A stretch of DNA of 64,000 nt from Polaribacter sp. Hel1_33_78 (GTDB lineage Bacteria > Bacteroidota > Bacteroidia > Flavobacteriales > Flavobacteriaceae): contig NZ_LT629794.1 of the NCBI RefSeq assembly GCF_900106075.1, forward strand, positions 1,592,001 through 1,656,000. Reading direction: 5' to 3'. This document shows positions 33,189 through 41,534 of the stretch, in pieces (within the stretch, counting starts at the first letter, position 1; each line of letters starts with the position of its first letter). The translations under genes and the position numbers were made by a program. The notes under the pieces are model-generated. The model did no database searches. It was not told the DNA's origin and saw only the letters and a program-made list of their open reading frames with translations.

Positions 33189-33511
33189 TGGAAAAGAGAA
33201 ATACACAAGAACAAAAATATATTTTAGCTCGTAAAAAAGTAGAAAGGATAGGTAAGTTTTATAAACATTTAGTGTCTTATGTTGTTGTAAATATATTTCT
33301 AACGGCTATTTTTATAGCGGGTGACATGAATGATGGAGATACTCTTAAGGAAGCTTTTTTGGATTATCATAATTATAAAATTTGGTTGTATTGGGGAATA
33401 GGAATTGTTTTTCAAGCATTAAATATTTTTGGTTTGAATCTGTTTATGAGCAAAGACTGGGAAGAGAAAAAGATTAAAAAATATATGGATCAACAAGATA
33501 ATAGAAGGTAA
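33188..33511 (+). CDS. 2TM domain protein (copy 1)
   Basis: A 107-residue protein of the 2TM family. An amphipathic start (ARKKVERIGKFYKHLVSY) leads to two transmembrane helices (about 28-45 and 74-92) and the conserved acidic-basic tail SKDWEEKKIKKYM. It overlaps the kinase stop by 1 base. It has an NIFLTAIF type first helix, like copies 4 and 5. No catalytic residues are visible; it may assemble with the kinase 2TM domain, which is inference. Confidence 0.85.
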   Translation: MEKRNTQEQKYILARKKVERIGKFYKHLVSYVVVNIFLTAIFIAGDMNDGDTLKEAFLDYHNYKIWLYWGIGIVFQALNIFGLNLFMSKDWEEKKIKKYMDQQDNRR

Positions 33512-33513
33512 TA

Positions 33514-33801
33514 ATGGAATCTGATCAGACACTACGACAGCGTTATTATAAAGCGCAAAAAAGAGTAAAAGACATTAAAGGATTTTACACACATTTAACA
33601 ATTTATTGTTTAGTGATACCCATAATTATTTTTGTAAACCTAAAATTTGAACCCCAATTTCATTGGTTTTGGTTTTCTGCTTTAGGCTGGGGAACAGGAC
33701 TTTTCATGCATTGGTTATCAGTTTTCGGATTTAGGTTATTAGGTTTGGGAAAAAACTGGGAAGAGAAAAAGATTAAAGAATTTATGAATGAGAATAATTA
33801 G
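33514..33801 (+). CDS. 2TM domain protein (copy 2)
   Basis: A 95-residue 2TM protein beginning 2 bases after copy 1. Its layout is AQKRVKDIKGFYTHLTIY, helix one (LVIPIIIFVNLKF), the aromatic loop QFHWFWFSALGWG, helix two, then LGKNWEEKKIKEFM. The HWFWF loop is shared with the kinase fusion and the broken copy 3, so these three form one subgroup distinct from copies 1, 4 and 5. Confidence 0.85.
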   Translation: MESDQTLRQRYYKAQKRVKDIKGFYTHLTIYCLVIPIIIFVNLKFEPQFHWFWFSALGWGTGLFMHWLSVFGFRLLGLGKNWEEKKIKEFMNENN

Positions 33802-33806
33802 ATAAT

Positions 33807-34118
33807 ATGGTGTCAAATTTTATAAAAGAACAAGAATATATTAAAGCTAAAAAGAAAGTAAAAGAGATTAAAGGATTTTACATTCATTTATTTCTTTACA
33901 TCGCTACAATGCCTATAATAGTTGGTGTTAATTTAGTATTTGTTCCCGGTTTTCATTGGTTTTGATTTTCGTTACTTGGCTGGGGAATTGGTATTTTCTT
34001 TCATTGGTTAGCCGTTTTTGGATTTAATAAAATAGGTTTTGGAAAAGATTGGGAAGAAAAGAAGATTAAAGAGTTAATGAATGAGCAAAATATTAAATAC
34101 AAGAATCATGGAAAATAA
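33807..34118 (+). pseudogene. 2TM domain protein (copy 3), interrupted by TGA
   Basis: An otherwise intact 2TM gene. ATG at 33807 opens MVSNFIKEQEYIKAKKKVKE; the frame meets TGA at 33963-33965 in GFHWF-stop-FSLLGWG, exactly where copy 2 and the kinase have Trp. Beyond it the frame stays open through FHWLAVFGFN and KDWEEKKIKELM to a stop at 34116. A single TGG to TGA change explains it. It overlaps the start of copy 4 by 11 bases. Confidence 0.85.
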
Positions 34119-34443
34119 TTTTATATCAGAGAATCGTTTTATTAGAGCAAAAAAGAGAGTGAAAGAGATAAAAGGATTTTATATCCATTTAATAGTGTAC
34201 GTATTGGTAAATCTTTTTCTTAGTGGCATTATTATTTTTGGATTAACACAAAGTGGTGATAGTTTTGATGAAATTCTTTCGAACTTTGGTGTTTATTCTA
34301 CTTGGATTTTTTGGGGAATAGGAATATTTTTTCATTGGTTAGGAGTTTTTGGTTTTAAATCTTTAGGATTTGGAAGCGATTGGGAAGAGAAGAAAATTAA
34401 AGAATTGATGGATAAAGAAGAAGAAAATAGTAAGAAATTTTAA
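34108..34443 (+). CDS. 2TM domain protein (copy 4)
   Basis: A 111-residue 2TM protein from ATG 34108 (MENNFISENRFIRAKKRVKE). An upstream ATG at 34081 would add 9 residues with no homology to the other copies and is less likely. Helices are at about 28-48 and 70-90; the tail is GSDWEEKKIKELMDKEEE. It is 4 bases upstream of copy 5, in the same operon. Confidence 0.8.
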   Translation: MENNFISENRFIRAKKRVKEIKGFYIHLIVYVLVNLFLSGIIIFGLTQSGDSFDEILSNFGVYSTWIFWGIGIFFHWLGVFGFKSLGFGSDWEEKKIKELMDKEEENSKKF

Positions 34444-34447
34444 AGAG

Positions 34448-34759
34448 ATGGAAAACTTAAATGAGAAAAAATTATTAAAAGCAAAATTAAGAATAGCAGA
34501 AATTAAAAAGTTCTATGAACATGTTGTAATTTATATTTTGGTAAATTTGTTTTTAACATTTATTTGGAGTTTTTCTTTTAAACTTATAGGAAATTTTATA
34601 GCAAGTAATCAGTTTGATGTTGGTGATTTTACGCATATACCTATTTGGTTAATTTGGGGAATATTTTTAGGACTTCATGCTTTAAAGACTTTTGGTTTTT
34701 CTCATATACTTGGTAAAGATTGGGAAGAAAGAAAGATTGATGAATTTATGAAAAAGTGA
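34448..34759 (+). CDS. 2TM domain protein (copy 5)
   Basis: A 103-residue, most divergent member of the array. It keeps the pattern AKLRIAEIKKFYEHVVIY, helix, WLIWGIFLGLHALKTFGF, helix and KDWEERKIDEFM. It is the last 2TM gene, 74 bases before the LytTR regulator. Confidence 0.8.
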   Translation: MENLNEKKLLKAKLRIAEIKKFYEHVVIYILVNLFLTFIWSFSFKLIGNFIASNQFDVGDFTHIPIWLIWGIFLGLHALKTFGFSHILGKDWEERKIDEFMKK

Positions 34760-34833
34760 AATTAATTTCAAGTTTGTAAAGTTTCTTTTATTATTATCAC
34801 TTTATAAAGAGAAATCTAAAAACCTATCAGAAA

Positions 34834-35589
34834 ATGAATGTATTAATTATAGAGGACGAAAAGCCAGCAGCAAGGAGGTTAAATAGAATGTTAGCTTTGC
34901 TTAATATAGATGTTCAGCAAATGTTACATTCTGTAGAAGAGTCTTTAAATTGGTTGCAAAACAATGAACATCCAGAGTTAATATTTTTAGATATTCAACT
35001 TTCTGATGGATTGTCTTTTGAGATTTTTGAAGAAATTGAAGTAAAATCTGCTATTATTTTTACCACTGCGTATGATGAATATGCATTAAAAGCATTTAAA
35101 CTCAATAGCATAGATTATTTGTTAAAACCTTTAGATGAAGATGAGTTAAAAGTAGCTGTAGATAAGTTTAAGGAGAATCGACCAAAACAAACAGATGTTC
35201 AGGTAAATATTGATGACATTCGTAAATTATTGATAAATCCGGTTGATCGTAAATTCAAAAAAAGGCTGACAATTAAAGTTGGGCAACATATCAAAATTAT
35301 TCATATCGATGAAGTAGAATGTTTTTACAGTGAAAATAAATCAACGTACATTCATACAAAAGTAAATAGAAATTATCTCTTGGATAGTTCTCTAGAACAT
35401 TGGCAAGAACAATTAGATCCAGAAGATTTTTTTAGAGTGAACCGAACGTTTATAGTTCACATAAATGCGATAAAAGACATTATTTCATATTCTAATTCAC
35501 GTTTAAAATTAGTTTTACATTCGCATAACGAATCAGAAATTATTGTGAGTAGAGAGCGCGTAAAAGATTTTAAAAATTGGATTGATTGA
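34834..35589 (+). CDS. LytTR-family response regulator
   Basis: A 251-residue two-domain regulator. The receiver domain (1-120) has the acidic pocket IIEDEKPAARR (5-15), phospho-acceptor Asp53 in LIFLDIQLSDG, and the TTAYDEYALKAF switch region. The C-terminal LytTR DNA-binding domain (about 145-250) has FYSENKSTYIHT and FFRVNRTFIVHINAI. It is the natural partner of the LytS-type kinase at the head of the locus. Targets are unknown. Confidence 0.93.
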   Translation: MNVLIIEDEKPAARRLNRMLALLNIDVQQMLHSVEESLNWLQNNEHPELIFLDIQLSDGLSFEIFEEIEVKSAIIFTTAYDEYALKAFKLNSIDYLLKPLDEDELKVAVDKFKENRPKQTDVQVNIDDIRKLLINPVDRKFKKRLTIKVGQHIKIIHIDEVECFYSENKSTYIHTKVNRNYLLDSSLEHWQEQLDPEDFFRVNRTFIVHINAIKDIISYSNSRLKLVLHSHNESEIIVSRERVKDFKNWID

Positions 35590-35728
35590 TGAGCCAGATT
35601 TATAATTTAGTTTGTTTTTAAAAGAGTAAAATTTGAACTTCGCTAAGTACGAATATAAAAGATCGAAATACTTTATACTCTTAGTAACGGTGTAATTAAT
35701 TAAACTCAACAAAACAATAACTTAAAAT

Positions 35729-36157
35729 TTGAATTTATCTGATTATATAAAAAAAAGAAACGGTGTTCCGCTAGGAGCAAGTAATTCACTTCGCAATATG
35801 ATGATTCGTTCTTTGGGAGCTGGAAAATTTTCAAAATTTTGGAAATATTGGAATCCTATTTGGAGTTATTATTTGGGAAAATATATTTTTAAACCGCTTA
35901 AAATCATCTTTCCTCCGGCTTTGTCTCTTTTAGTCACATTTGCATTCTGTGGTTTTTTACATGATTTAGTAATAATGATAGTAAGATGGGATTTTGCATT
36001 AGTATTAACTCCTTGGTTTTTATTAATGGGTTTTTGTGTGATCATAGGTGATTATGCAAAAATTGACTATTCAAAATTCACTTGGACAATTCGAGCTCTT
36101 ATAAACATATTAATCATTTCAAGCTGTTTACTTGTAACGTATCAAGTGCAAATCTGA
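35729..36157 (+). CDS. Small multi-pass membrane protein, MBOAT-like fragment family
   Basis: A 142-residue membrane protein with about four hydrophobic segments. It resembles short flavobacterial proteins annotated as acyltransferases: the start NLSDYIKKRNGVPLGASNSL, then FWKYWNPIWSYYLGKYIF and CGFLHDLV, whose His is reminiscent of the MBOAT catalytic histidine. The start appears to be TTG at 35729, since homology as I remember it begins at this point and no ATG is near. Much shorter than full MBOAT enzymes. Function is uncertain. Confidence 0.55.
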   Translation: MNLSDYIKKRNGVPLGASNSLRNMMIRSLGAGKFSKFWKYWNPIWSYYLGKYIFKPLKIIFPPALSLLVTFAFCGFLHDLVIMIVRWDFALVLTPWFLLMGFCVIIGDYAKIDYSKFTWTIRALINILIISSCLLVTYQVQI

Positions 36158-36481
36158 TTGTAAACAAGAATTATTGAATTGAATGAAACAAATTACAATA
36201 ATGGCTAAAAAAAATTGCTAAACGATGCTAAATGCGAAAATTCGATTAAGTTTATATGGCAAAACTAACAGCGGAAAATTACAGTTTACCAACCGCAACA
36301 TTTCTTAGCCTAAACGTAGCGAAGTATCTAAATTTTTTTCTCAAAAAAAAATCTTTAAATAATTTCACCTTCATTAAACTTCAATTACTTCTTATCATTA
36401 CCCAATAATAAACCTAACTTTACATCCTTTTAAAAAAAGATAGAATTGTCAGTTTATTGGCAATTGTCCAAAATACAATCC
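36158..36481. other. 324-base AT-rich intergenic region
   Basis: No ORF, RNA or convincing hairpin is visible. TAACTTTA at 36415-36422, one base from TAnnTTTG, could be the promoter of the following nrnA gene. Confidence 0.4.
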
Positions 36482-37483
36482 ATGAATATTTACAAACAAA
36501 TTGAAGCAGAAATTCAAGAGGCTTCTCATATTGTTATTACAGCGCACAAATCTGCAGATGGAGATTCCATTGGTTCTTCATTAGGTTTGCTTCATTTTAT
36601 AGAAAAACTAGGTAAAAAAGCAGTTGTTTGTCATCCAGACAAAGCTCCAGGTTTTTTATATTGGTTAGATACTTCGTCTATTATTTTGATGGAAGAAAAT
36701 CCTGAACAAGTAACATTAGAAATGCAAAAAGCAGATTTAATTTTTTGTTTAGATTACAATGCTACGAATCGTGTAGGGCCAGAAATGCAAGCCTTATTAG
36801 AAGAAGCAACTTGTAAGAAAGTTATGATAGATCATCATTTGAATCCTGAAGAATTTCCTACAATAACAGTTTCTGAAACAACGGCATCTTCTACGTCTCA
36901 ATTAATTGTAGATTTAATAGAGCAATCTGGACATTTAGAGTTAATAGATGAAAAAATTGGTACACCTTTATACTTAGGTATTTTAACAGATACTGGTAGT
37001 TTTAGATTCAACTCTGTGAAACCACACACACATGAAGTTTTAGCTAAAATTCTAGCTGCAGGAGTGCAACATCATTTAATTCATGAAAAGTTAAGTGATA
37101 ATAATACAGAAAACCGTTTGCGTTTGCAAGGCTATGCAATGAGTGAAAAACTAGAAATTTTACACGATAATAATGTTGGTATTATTTCTTTATCAAAAGA
37201 AGAACTGGCGAAGTACAAGTATAAAAAAGGAGATACAGATAGTTTAGCGAATTTGGTTTTATCTATAAAAGGAATGAAAGCTGCTATTGTTTTTACAGAA
37301 CGAGATGGAATTATGAAAATTTCTTTCCGTTCTAAAGGTGCAGAAAACCCGGTAAATGTTTTGGCAAAAGAGCACTTTAATGGAGGTGGACATGCAAACG
37401 CTTCTGGTGGCATGAGTGATTTAACGGTCTCTGAAACATTAGAGAAATTAAAAGAATTGATTCCTAAGTATTTTCAAAAATAA
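36482..37483 (+). CDS. nrnA: DHH-family bifunctional oligoribonuclease/pAp phosphatase (NrnA-like)
   Basis: Degrades nano-RNA and dephosphorylates pAp; cytoplasmic, Mn dependent. From ATG 36482 the 333-residue protein has DHH motifs: HKSADGDSIGSSLG near 23-36, FCLDYN, and the namesake MIDHHLNP near 119-126. The DHHA1 C-terminal glycine-rich motif GGGHANASGG is near 302-311. A TTG 36 bases upstream would add 12 residues without conservation, so it is rejected. Confidence 0.9.
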   Translation: MNIYKQIEAEIQEASHIVITAHKSADGDSIGSSLGLLHFIEKLGKKAVVCHPDKAPGFLYWLDTSSIILMEENPEQVTLEMQKADLIFCLDYNATNRVGPEMQALLEEATCKKVMIDHHLNPEEFPTITVSETTASSTSQLIVDLIEQSGHLELIDEKIGTPLYLGILTDTGSFRFNSVKPHTHEVLAKILAAGVQHHLIHEKLSDNNTENRLRLQGYAMSEKLEILHDNNVGIISLSKEELAKYKYKKGDTDSLANLVLSIKGMKAAIVFTERDGIMKISFRSKGAENPVNVLAKEHFNGGGHANASGGMSDLTVSETLEKLKELIPKYFQK

Positions 37484-37571
37484 ATAGAATTATTTTAAAT
37501 AATAACGTATTCACATCAGGAGGTTTTGAGTTTAAGTAAAAGTTATGGCCTCTTTTTTATTTGGCTAAATT

Positions 37572-37736
37572 TTACTCATCCTTATTTTTAGGCTCTCTTT
37601 TAGCCTCTTTTAATGCTTGCATTAGCATCCATTCAATTTGACCATTTGTGGATCGAAATTCATCCGCAGCCCATTTTTCAATGGATTTCATCATATCTTC
37701 ATTTAAGCGTAACGCAAAAGCTTTTTTCTTTGCCAT
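37572..37736 (-). CDS. Arc-type ribbon-helix-helix protein
   Basis: A 54-residue protein with the Arc-like layout: AKKKAFALRLNEDMMKSIEKW forms the beta strand and first helix (given in parts: KAFALRLN, EDMMKSIEKW), then ADEFRSTNGQIEWMLMQALKEA. Arc-family members bind DNA as dimers through the strand (KAFALRLN). It is the last gene of the minus-strand set behind the SPFH gene; its ATG lies 1 base after the stop of the 26-residue peptide. It is probably a small DNA-binding protein, but a target is not known. Confidence 0.75.
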   Translation of the reverse strand: MAKKKAFALRLNEDMMKSIEKWAADEFRSTNGQIEWMLMQALKEAKREPKNKDE

Positions 37737-37737
37737 G

Positions 37738-37818
37738 TTATTTTTTTACAATTGCTTGAGCAAAAGAGATTACAATTCCAAAAACAGAAGCCATTAAATA
37801 AGAGATAATTCGTATCAT
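37738..37818 (-). CDS. 26-residue hydrophobic peptide
   Basis: A tiny ORF starting MIRIISYLMAS and ending AQAIVKK, with one hydrophobic helix over about residues 4-23. Its ATG overlaps the stop of the upstream 166-residue gene (ATGA), and its stop lies 1 base before the Arc-type gene. This close coupling on both sides suggests it is translated. Function is unknown; a small membrane subunit is plausible. Confidence 0.5.
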   Translation of the reverse strand: MIRIISYLMASVFGIVISFAQAIVKK

Positions 37819-38315
37819 ATAATTTTATTTTTATATGTGCCTAGAACTCTTTTCGCTTCAGATTCTTTCTGAGTTCCTATCAATAATTTTTTACCGTTTT
37901 TTAGTGTTAATTGAATACCAATATCACCAGAAATATTGATGGCTTTCCCTTTAGATTTATTCCAAAAAGAACCACCTTTTAGACCCCAGCCTCCATATTC
38001 ACCAATAGGATCATAAGTTCTAACCTTTGCAGAATTGATTTCTAACCAATTAATAGTTCTTAAAGAAAAATGAAATGGAAAAAATTGATAATGAATTCCT
38101 TTTTCGTCAATTCTAGTGGTTAGTTTAAAAAAGAAAATAAATAAGACTGAAACTAAAACACCTACTAAAGTCAGTACAAATTCATTGGTGGTCATTTTAG
38201 TATTTTCTTTCGCATATTCTTGTATTGTAATTCCAATGGGAACTATGATACTCATGGCTAAAAGAACTATTAACCAAGTTTGCGTAAAACGTTGCTCCTC
38301 TTTAAAAATTTTCAT
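37815..38315 (-). CDS. Membrane protein with PH-like C-terminal domain, unknown
   Basis: A 166-residue protein with two helices (about 13-31 and 46-63) and a beta-rich soluble domain: RIDEKGIHYQFFPFHF, WLEINSAKVRTYDP, GGWGLKG, then IQLTLKNGKKLLIGTQKESE. The second half looks like a bacterial PH-like fold of the type found in small membrane proteins. Its start overlaps the DUF4177-like gene stop by 1 base (TAATG). I cannot name the family. Context points to an accessory role with the SPFH protein. Confidence 0.65.
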   Translation of the reverse strand: MKIFKEEQRFTQTWLIVLLAMSIIVPIGITIQEYAKENTKMTTNEFVLTLVGVLVSVLFIFFFKLTTRIDEKGIHYQFFPFHFSLRTINWLEINSAKVRTYDPIGEYGGWGLKGGSFWNKSKGKAINISGDIGIQLTLKNGKKLLIGTQKESEAKRVLGTYKNKII

Positions 38316-38473
38316 TATCTATTTTTATCTCTTTCTAAAATAATACTAGACCAATGTTCACCGATATTCTTAACAATCCAACCCTCTCTTGCATGTTGAT
38401 TTAATAAAACTTCCATTTTTTCAAATCTGTTTCTTATTCCTAGCTTTGGTTGTATAACTTTATATTCTTTCAT
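38315..38473 (-). CDS. Small DUF4177-like protein
   Basis: A 52-residue protein starting MKEYKVIQPKLG and containing FEKMEVLLNQHAREGWIVKN followed by a beta strand ending in ILERD. The pattern EYKVI, helix, GWxV, strand, ILER is that of DUF4177 small proteins. Its stop overlaps the start of the next gene by 1 base. It lies 43 bases downstream of the broken SPFH gene, all in one direction. Confidence 0.7.
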   Translation of the reverse strand: MKEYKVIQPKLGIRNRFEKMEVLLNQHAREGWIVKNIGEHWSSIILERDKNR

Positions 38474-38516
38474 TTTTTATTATTATTCGTTTTTATTTAC
38501 TCAGAGCTAATAAAAA

Positions 38517-39377
38517 TTAATGACTTAAAGTACCTGTATTTACGACTGGTGAAGCTTCTTTGTCTCCACATAAAATAACCAATAAATTACTAACCATTGC
38601 GGCTTTTCGTTCATCGTCTAACTCAACTATTTTCTTTTCACTTAACTCATGTAAAGCCATTTCTACCATTTCAACAGCACCTTGTACAATTTTATGTCTA
38701 GCAGCTACAATTGCTGTTGCTTGTTGTCTTTTTAACATAGCACTTGCAATTTCTTGTGCATAGGCTAGATAACCAATTCTTGCTTCTAAAACTTCAATTC
38801 CTGCTATAGATAAACGCTCGTCTATTTCTTTCTCTAAAGCTTCAGAAACTTCATTTACACTAGACCGTAATGTAATGTCTTCGTCAGAACCTTCATCTGC
38901 AAAATTATCATATGGATACATACTAGCTAATTTTCTAACCGCAGCATCTGTTTGAACGCGTACAAAGTTTTCGTAATTATCCACATCAAAAGCAGCTTTG
39001 TACGTATTTGTAACTCTCCAAACCAAAATGGTAGAAATCATTATTGGGTTTCCAAGTTTATCATTTACTTTTAAACGTTCACTATCAAAGTTACTAGCTC
39101 TTAAGGATATTTTCTTTTTTGTAAAAAAAGGATTTGCCTAATACAAACCATTTTCTTTGATCGTACCAACATATTTACCAAAAAGTAAAATAACCTTTGA
39201 TGTATTTGGATTCACTAAAATAAATCCAAAAAAGCCTATAAAACCAAACAATGTAGGTATTAAATACATAGAACTTTCTTGCATAATTACTAAAACTATG
39301 CCTCCAAAAAATAATAATAAAACGACTAATAACATTAAATAACCATTTGCTGGTTTAATTATTTTTTCCACTTTCAT
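38517..39377 (-). pseudogene. SPFH-domain membrane protein, interrupted by amber codon
   Basis: A band-7/SPFH gene of 286 codons reading in one frame apart from TAG at 39138-39140 (codon 80), where the family has Trp: KENGLY-stop-ANPFFTKKKISLRASN. The N-terminal part (39377 to 39141) holds two hydrophobic helices (about 12-32 and 37-53). The remainder contains NPIMISTILVWRV, DAAVRKLASMYPYD, AYAQEIASAMLKRQQATAIV and a conserved VVNTGTL tail. A single G to A change explains the break. Internal initiation could make a truncated product from ATG 39041. The downstream small genes are intact. Confidence 0.85.
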
Positions 39378-39498
39378 AAGATAAATTTATATTGATATTA
39401 ATTTGATATCATAAAGGTATGGTTATTTTTTCTAATTTAACAAATAATTCAGTAATTATTTTTATACTTTAGCTGCAAATTAAATTCAAACGATTCAA

Positions 39499-40281
39499 AT
39501 GAAAATTAAGTTATTAGTATTAATTCCTTTTCTTTTTTTTATGAAAAATTCTTCTGATGAAGCAGTTTTTTGGGGAAAAAATGGACATAGAGTAACGGGT
39601 AAAATAGCAGAAAAACATCTTACTAGAAAAGCTAAAAGAAGTATAGATAAATTATTGAAAGGACAAAGTTTAGCATTTGTTTCCACCTATGCAGATGAGA
39701 TAAAATCAGACAAGAAGTATAATAAGTATTATTCTTGGCATTACGTAAATATGAATTTGGATCAGAATTATGAAGAAGCAGAGAAAAATCCAAAAGGAGA
39801 TTTAGTTACAGGAATTGATGCTTGCATAGGTGTTTTAAAAAATAAAATGAGTTCTGAAGAAGAGAAAGTGTTTCATTTAAAAATGTTAGTTCATTTGATT
39901 GGAGATTTACATCAACCAATGCATATTGGAAGAAAAGAAGATAAAGGAGGAAATAACATACAAGTTGAGTGGTTTGGAAGAGGAACAAATTTACACAGAG
40001 TTTGGGACACAAACATGATCGATGATTGGGAGATGAGTTATATTGAATTGGCTGATAACGCAGATGATTTATCAAAAAGACAAAAAGAATCTATAGAAAA
40101 AGGAACCGTTATTGATTGGGTCAATGAAGTACATGAAGTAACAAATGAAGTTTATAATTCAGTGAAAAAAGGAGAGAATTTACGCTACAGATATTCTTAC
40201 AATCATTTTGGAACCGTAAGAACGCAATTACAAAAAGGTGGAATTCGTTTGGCAAAAGTGTTGAATGATATTTTTGATTAA
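39499..40281 (+). CDS. S1/P1-type nuclease
   Basis: A secreted single-strand nuclease/3'-nucleotidase with a trinuclear zinc site. The 260-residue precursor has a hydrophobic start (1-15), with processing expected just before Trp25, because mature S1/P1 enzymes begin with a zinc-ligating Trp (here WGKNGHRV). Other ligands are in YSWHYVN, IGDLHQPMHIG and NLHRVWDTNM. GGNNIQVEWFG is the usual interior motif. It probably supports use of extracellular nucleic acids. The signal peptide is atypical (FFMKNSSDEAVF), so export is inferred. Confidence 0.85.
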   Translation: MKIKLLVLIPFLFFMKNSSDEAVFWGKNGHRVTGKIAEKHLTRKAKRSIDKLLKGQSLAFVSTYADEIKSDKKYNKYYSWHYVNMNLDQNYEEAEKNPKGDLVTGIDACIGVLKNKMSSEEEKVFHLKMLVHLIGDLHQPMHIGRKEDKGGNNIQVEWFGRGTNLHRVWDTNMIDDWEMSYIELADNADDLSKRQKESIEKGTVIDWVNEVHEVTNEVYNSVKKGENLRYRYSYNHFGTVRTQLQKGGIRLAKVLNDIFD

Positions 40282-40391
40282 CGAGCTGTAAAAGATAATT
40301 CGAAAACCTCATAAACTCCTTTTTTGAAGTTTTTTTGTTAACAATCAAATAATTATCTTCTATTAAAATTTAAAATAGGTATTTTTATAAA

Positions 40392-40913
40392 ATGATTAAA
40401 AAATTACTCGTTATATTATTGATTTCTTTAGGATTTATTTCTTGCAAAAAAGAGGTTGTTAAAGAAACTTCTAAAGAAAAAAACCTTCAAGTATCATCCG
40501 TTAAAACATATACTTATAGTGAGTTAAAACCATTATTAGAGAAGAATGATGGTAAGACTTATATTGTTAATTTTTGGGCAACTTGGTGTGCACCTTGTGT
40601 AAAAGAGTTACCCTATTTCGAAAAAATAAAAAAAGAGTATGATGATAAAAATGTAGAAGTTTTGTTGGTGAGTTTAGATTTTCCGAAACAAGTTGAAAAG
40701 AAATTAATACCTTTTATTAATAAGCGTAAATTAAATTCCAAAGTAGTTTTATTAGATGATATTAATGAAGATGTTTGGATTAAAGCGATTGATGAAAATT
40801 GGAGTGGGGCTATCCCTGCAACATTGATTTACAATAAAAATAAACGTAAGTTTTATGAGCATTCCTTTGATTATGAAACATTAGAAAAAGAGTTACAAAC
40901 TTTTATTAATTAG
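40392..40913 (+). CDS. TlpA/ResA-like thioredoxin lipoprotein
   Basis: A 173-residue protein with a lipoprotein signal (lipid-modified Cys18 in GFISCKK) and a thioredoxin fold with the redox pair WCAPC (Cys66, Cys69) in NFWATWCAPCVKELP. The cis-Pro is in WSGAIPATLIYNK. It is probably a periplasmic or surface thiol-disulfide reductase. The next thioredoxin-fold gene starts 6 bases downstream, so the two form an operon. Confidence 0.85.
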   Translation: MIKKLLVILLISLGFISCKKEVVKETSKEKNLQVSSVKTYTYSELKPLLEKNDGKTYIVNFWATWCAPCVKELPYFEKIKKEYDDKNVEVLLVSLDFPKQVEKKLIPFINKRKLNSKVVLLDDINEDVWIKAIDENWSGAIPATLIYNKNKRKFYEHSFDYETLEKELQTFIN

Positions 40914-40919
40914 CATATT

Positions 40920-41534
40920 ATGAAAACAATTAAAATAGTATTATTGATAGCAGTTGTTACTTTTTCAGCAGTTTCCTTTACTTTAAAAACTGAAAAAGGT
41001 TATAGAATAGGAGATATCATCGAAGATTTTACTTTGAAAAATATTGATGATACCATGGTTTCTTTGTCTGATTATAAAGAGGCAAAAGGATTTATTATCA
41101 TTTTTACGTGTAATATGTGTCCTTATTCAGTAGCGAATGAAGATAGAATTATAGCTTTGGATGCAAAATATAAATCAAAAGGATATCCTATTATTGCCAT
41201 AAACCCTAATGACCCGAAGGCTTCTAAAGGAGATAGTTTTGATGACATGAAAGTTAGAGCAGCAGAAAAAGGATTTACGTTTCCATATTTGTTTGATGCT
41301 GGTCAAAAAGTATATCCAAAATTTGGAGCATCAAAAACACCACATGTTTATATTGTGAACAAAAAGAATATGAAAGTTGAATATATTGGCGCTATTGATA
41401 ACAGCTCTCGAAACCCTGATGCAGTAACAGAAAAGTATGTTGAAAATGCTGTGGATTCTTTACTAACTGGCGATAAAGTTGAAAAGACAGAAACTAGAGC
41501 AATTGGTTGTTCTATAAAGGTTGATAGAAATTAA
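40920..41534 (+). CDS. Exported thioredoxin-fold peroxiredoxin-like protein
   Basis: A 204-residue protein with a signal peptide or anchor (about 1-20) and an AhpC/TSA-like domain: GYRIGDIIEDFTLKNIDD, then FTCNMCPYS with Cys64 and Cys67 in a CxxC, and GASKTPHVYIVNKKN with the cis-Pro. Another cysteine is in the tail (IGCSIK). It follows the TlpA-like lipoprotein by 6 bases and may use it as a redox partner. The exact substrate is unknown. Confidence 0.8.
   Translation: MKTIKIVLLIAVVTFSAVSFTLKTEKGYRIGDIIEDFTLKNIDDTMVSLSDYKEAKGFIIIFTCNMCPYSVANEDRIIALDAKYKSKGYPIIAINPNDPKASKGDSFDDMKVRAAEKGFTFPYLFDAGQKVYPKFGASKTPHVYIVNKKNMKVEYIGAIDNSSRNPDAVTEKYVENAVDSLLTGDKVEKTETRAIGCSIKVDRN

Noticed and set aside
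36446..36481. TTG start adding 12 residues to NrnA
   Set aside because: Extension is not conserved, and ATG 36482 gives the normal N-terminus.
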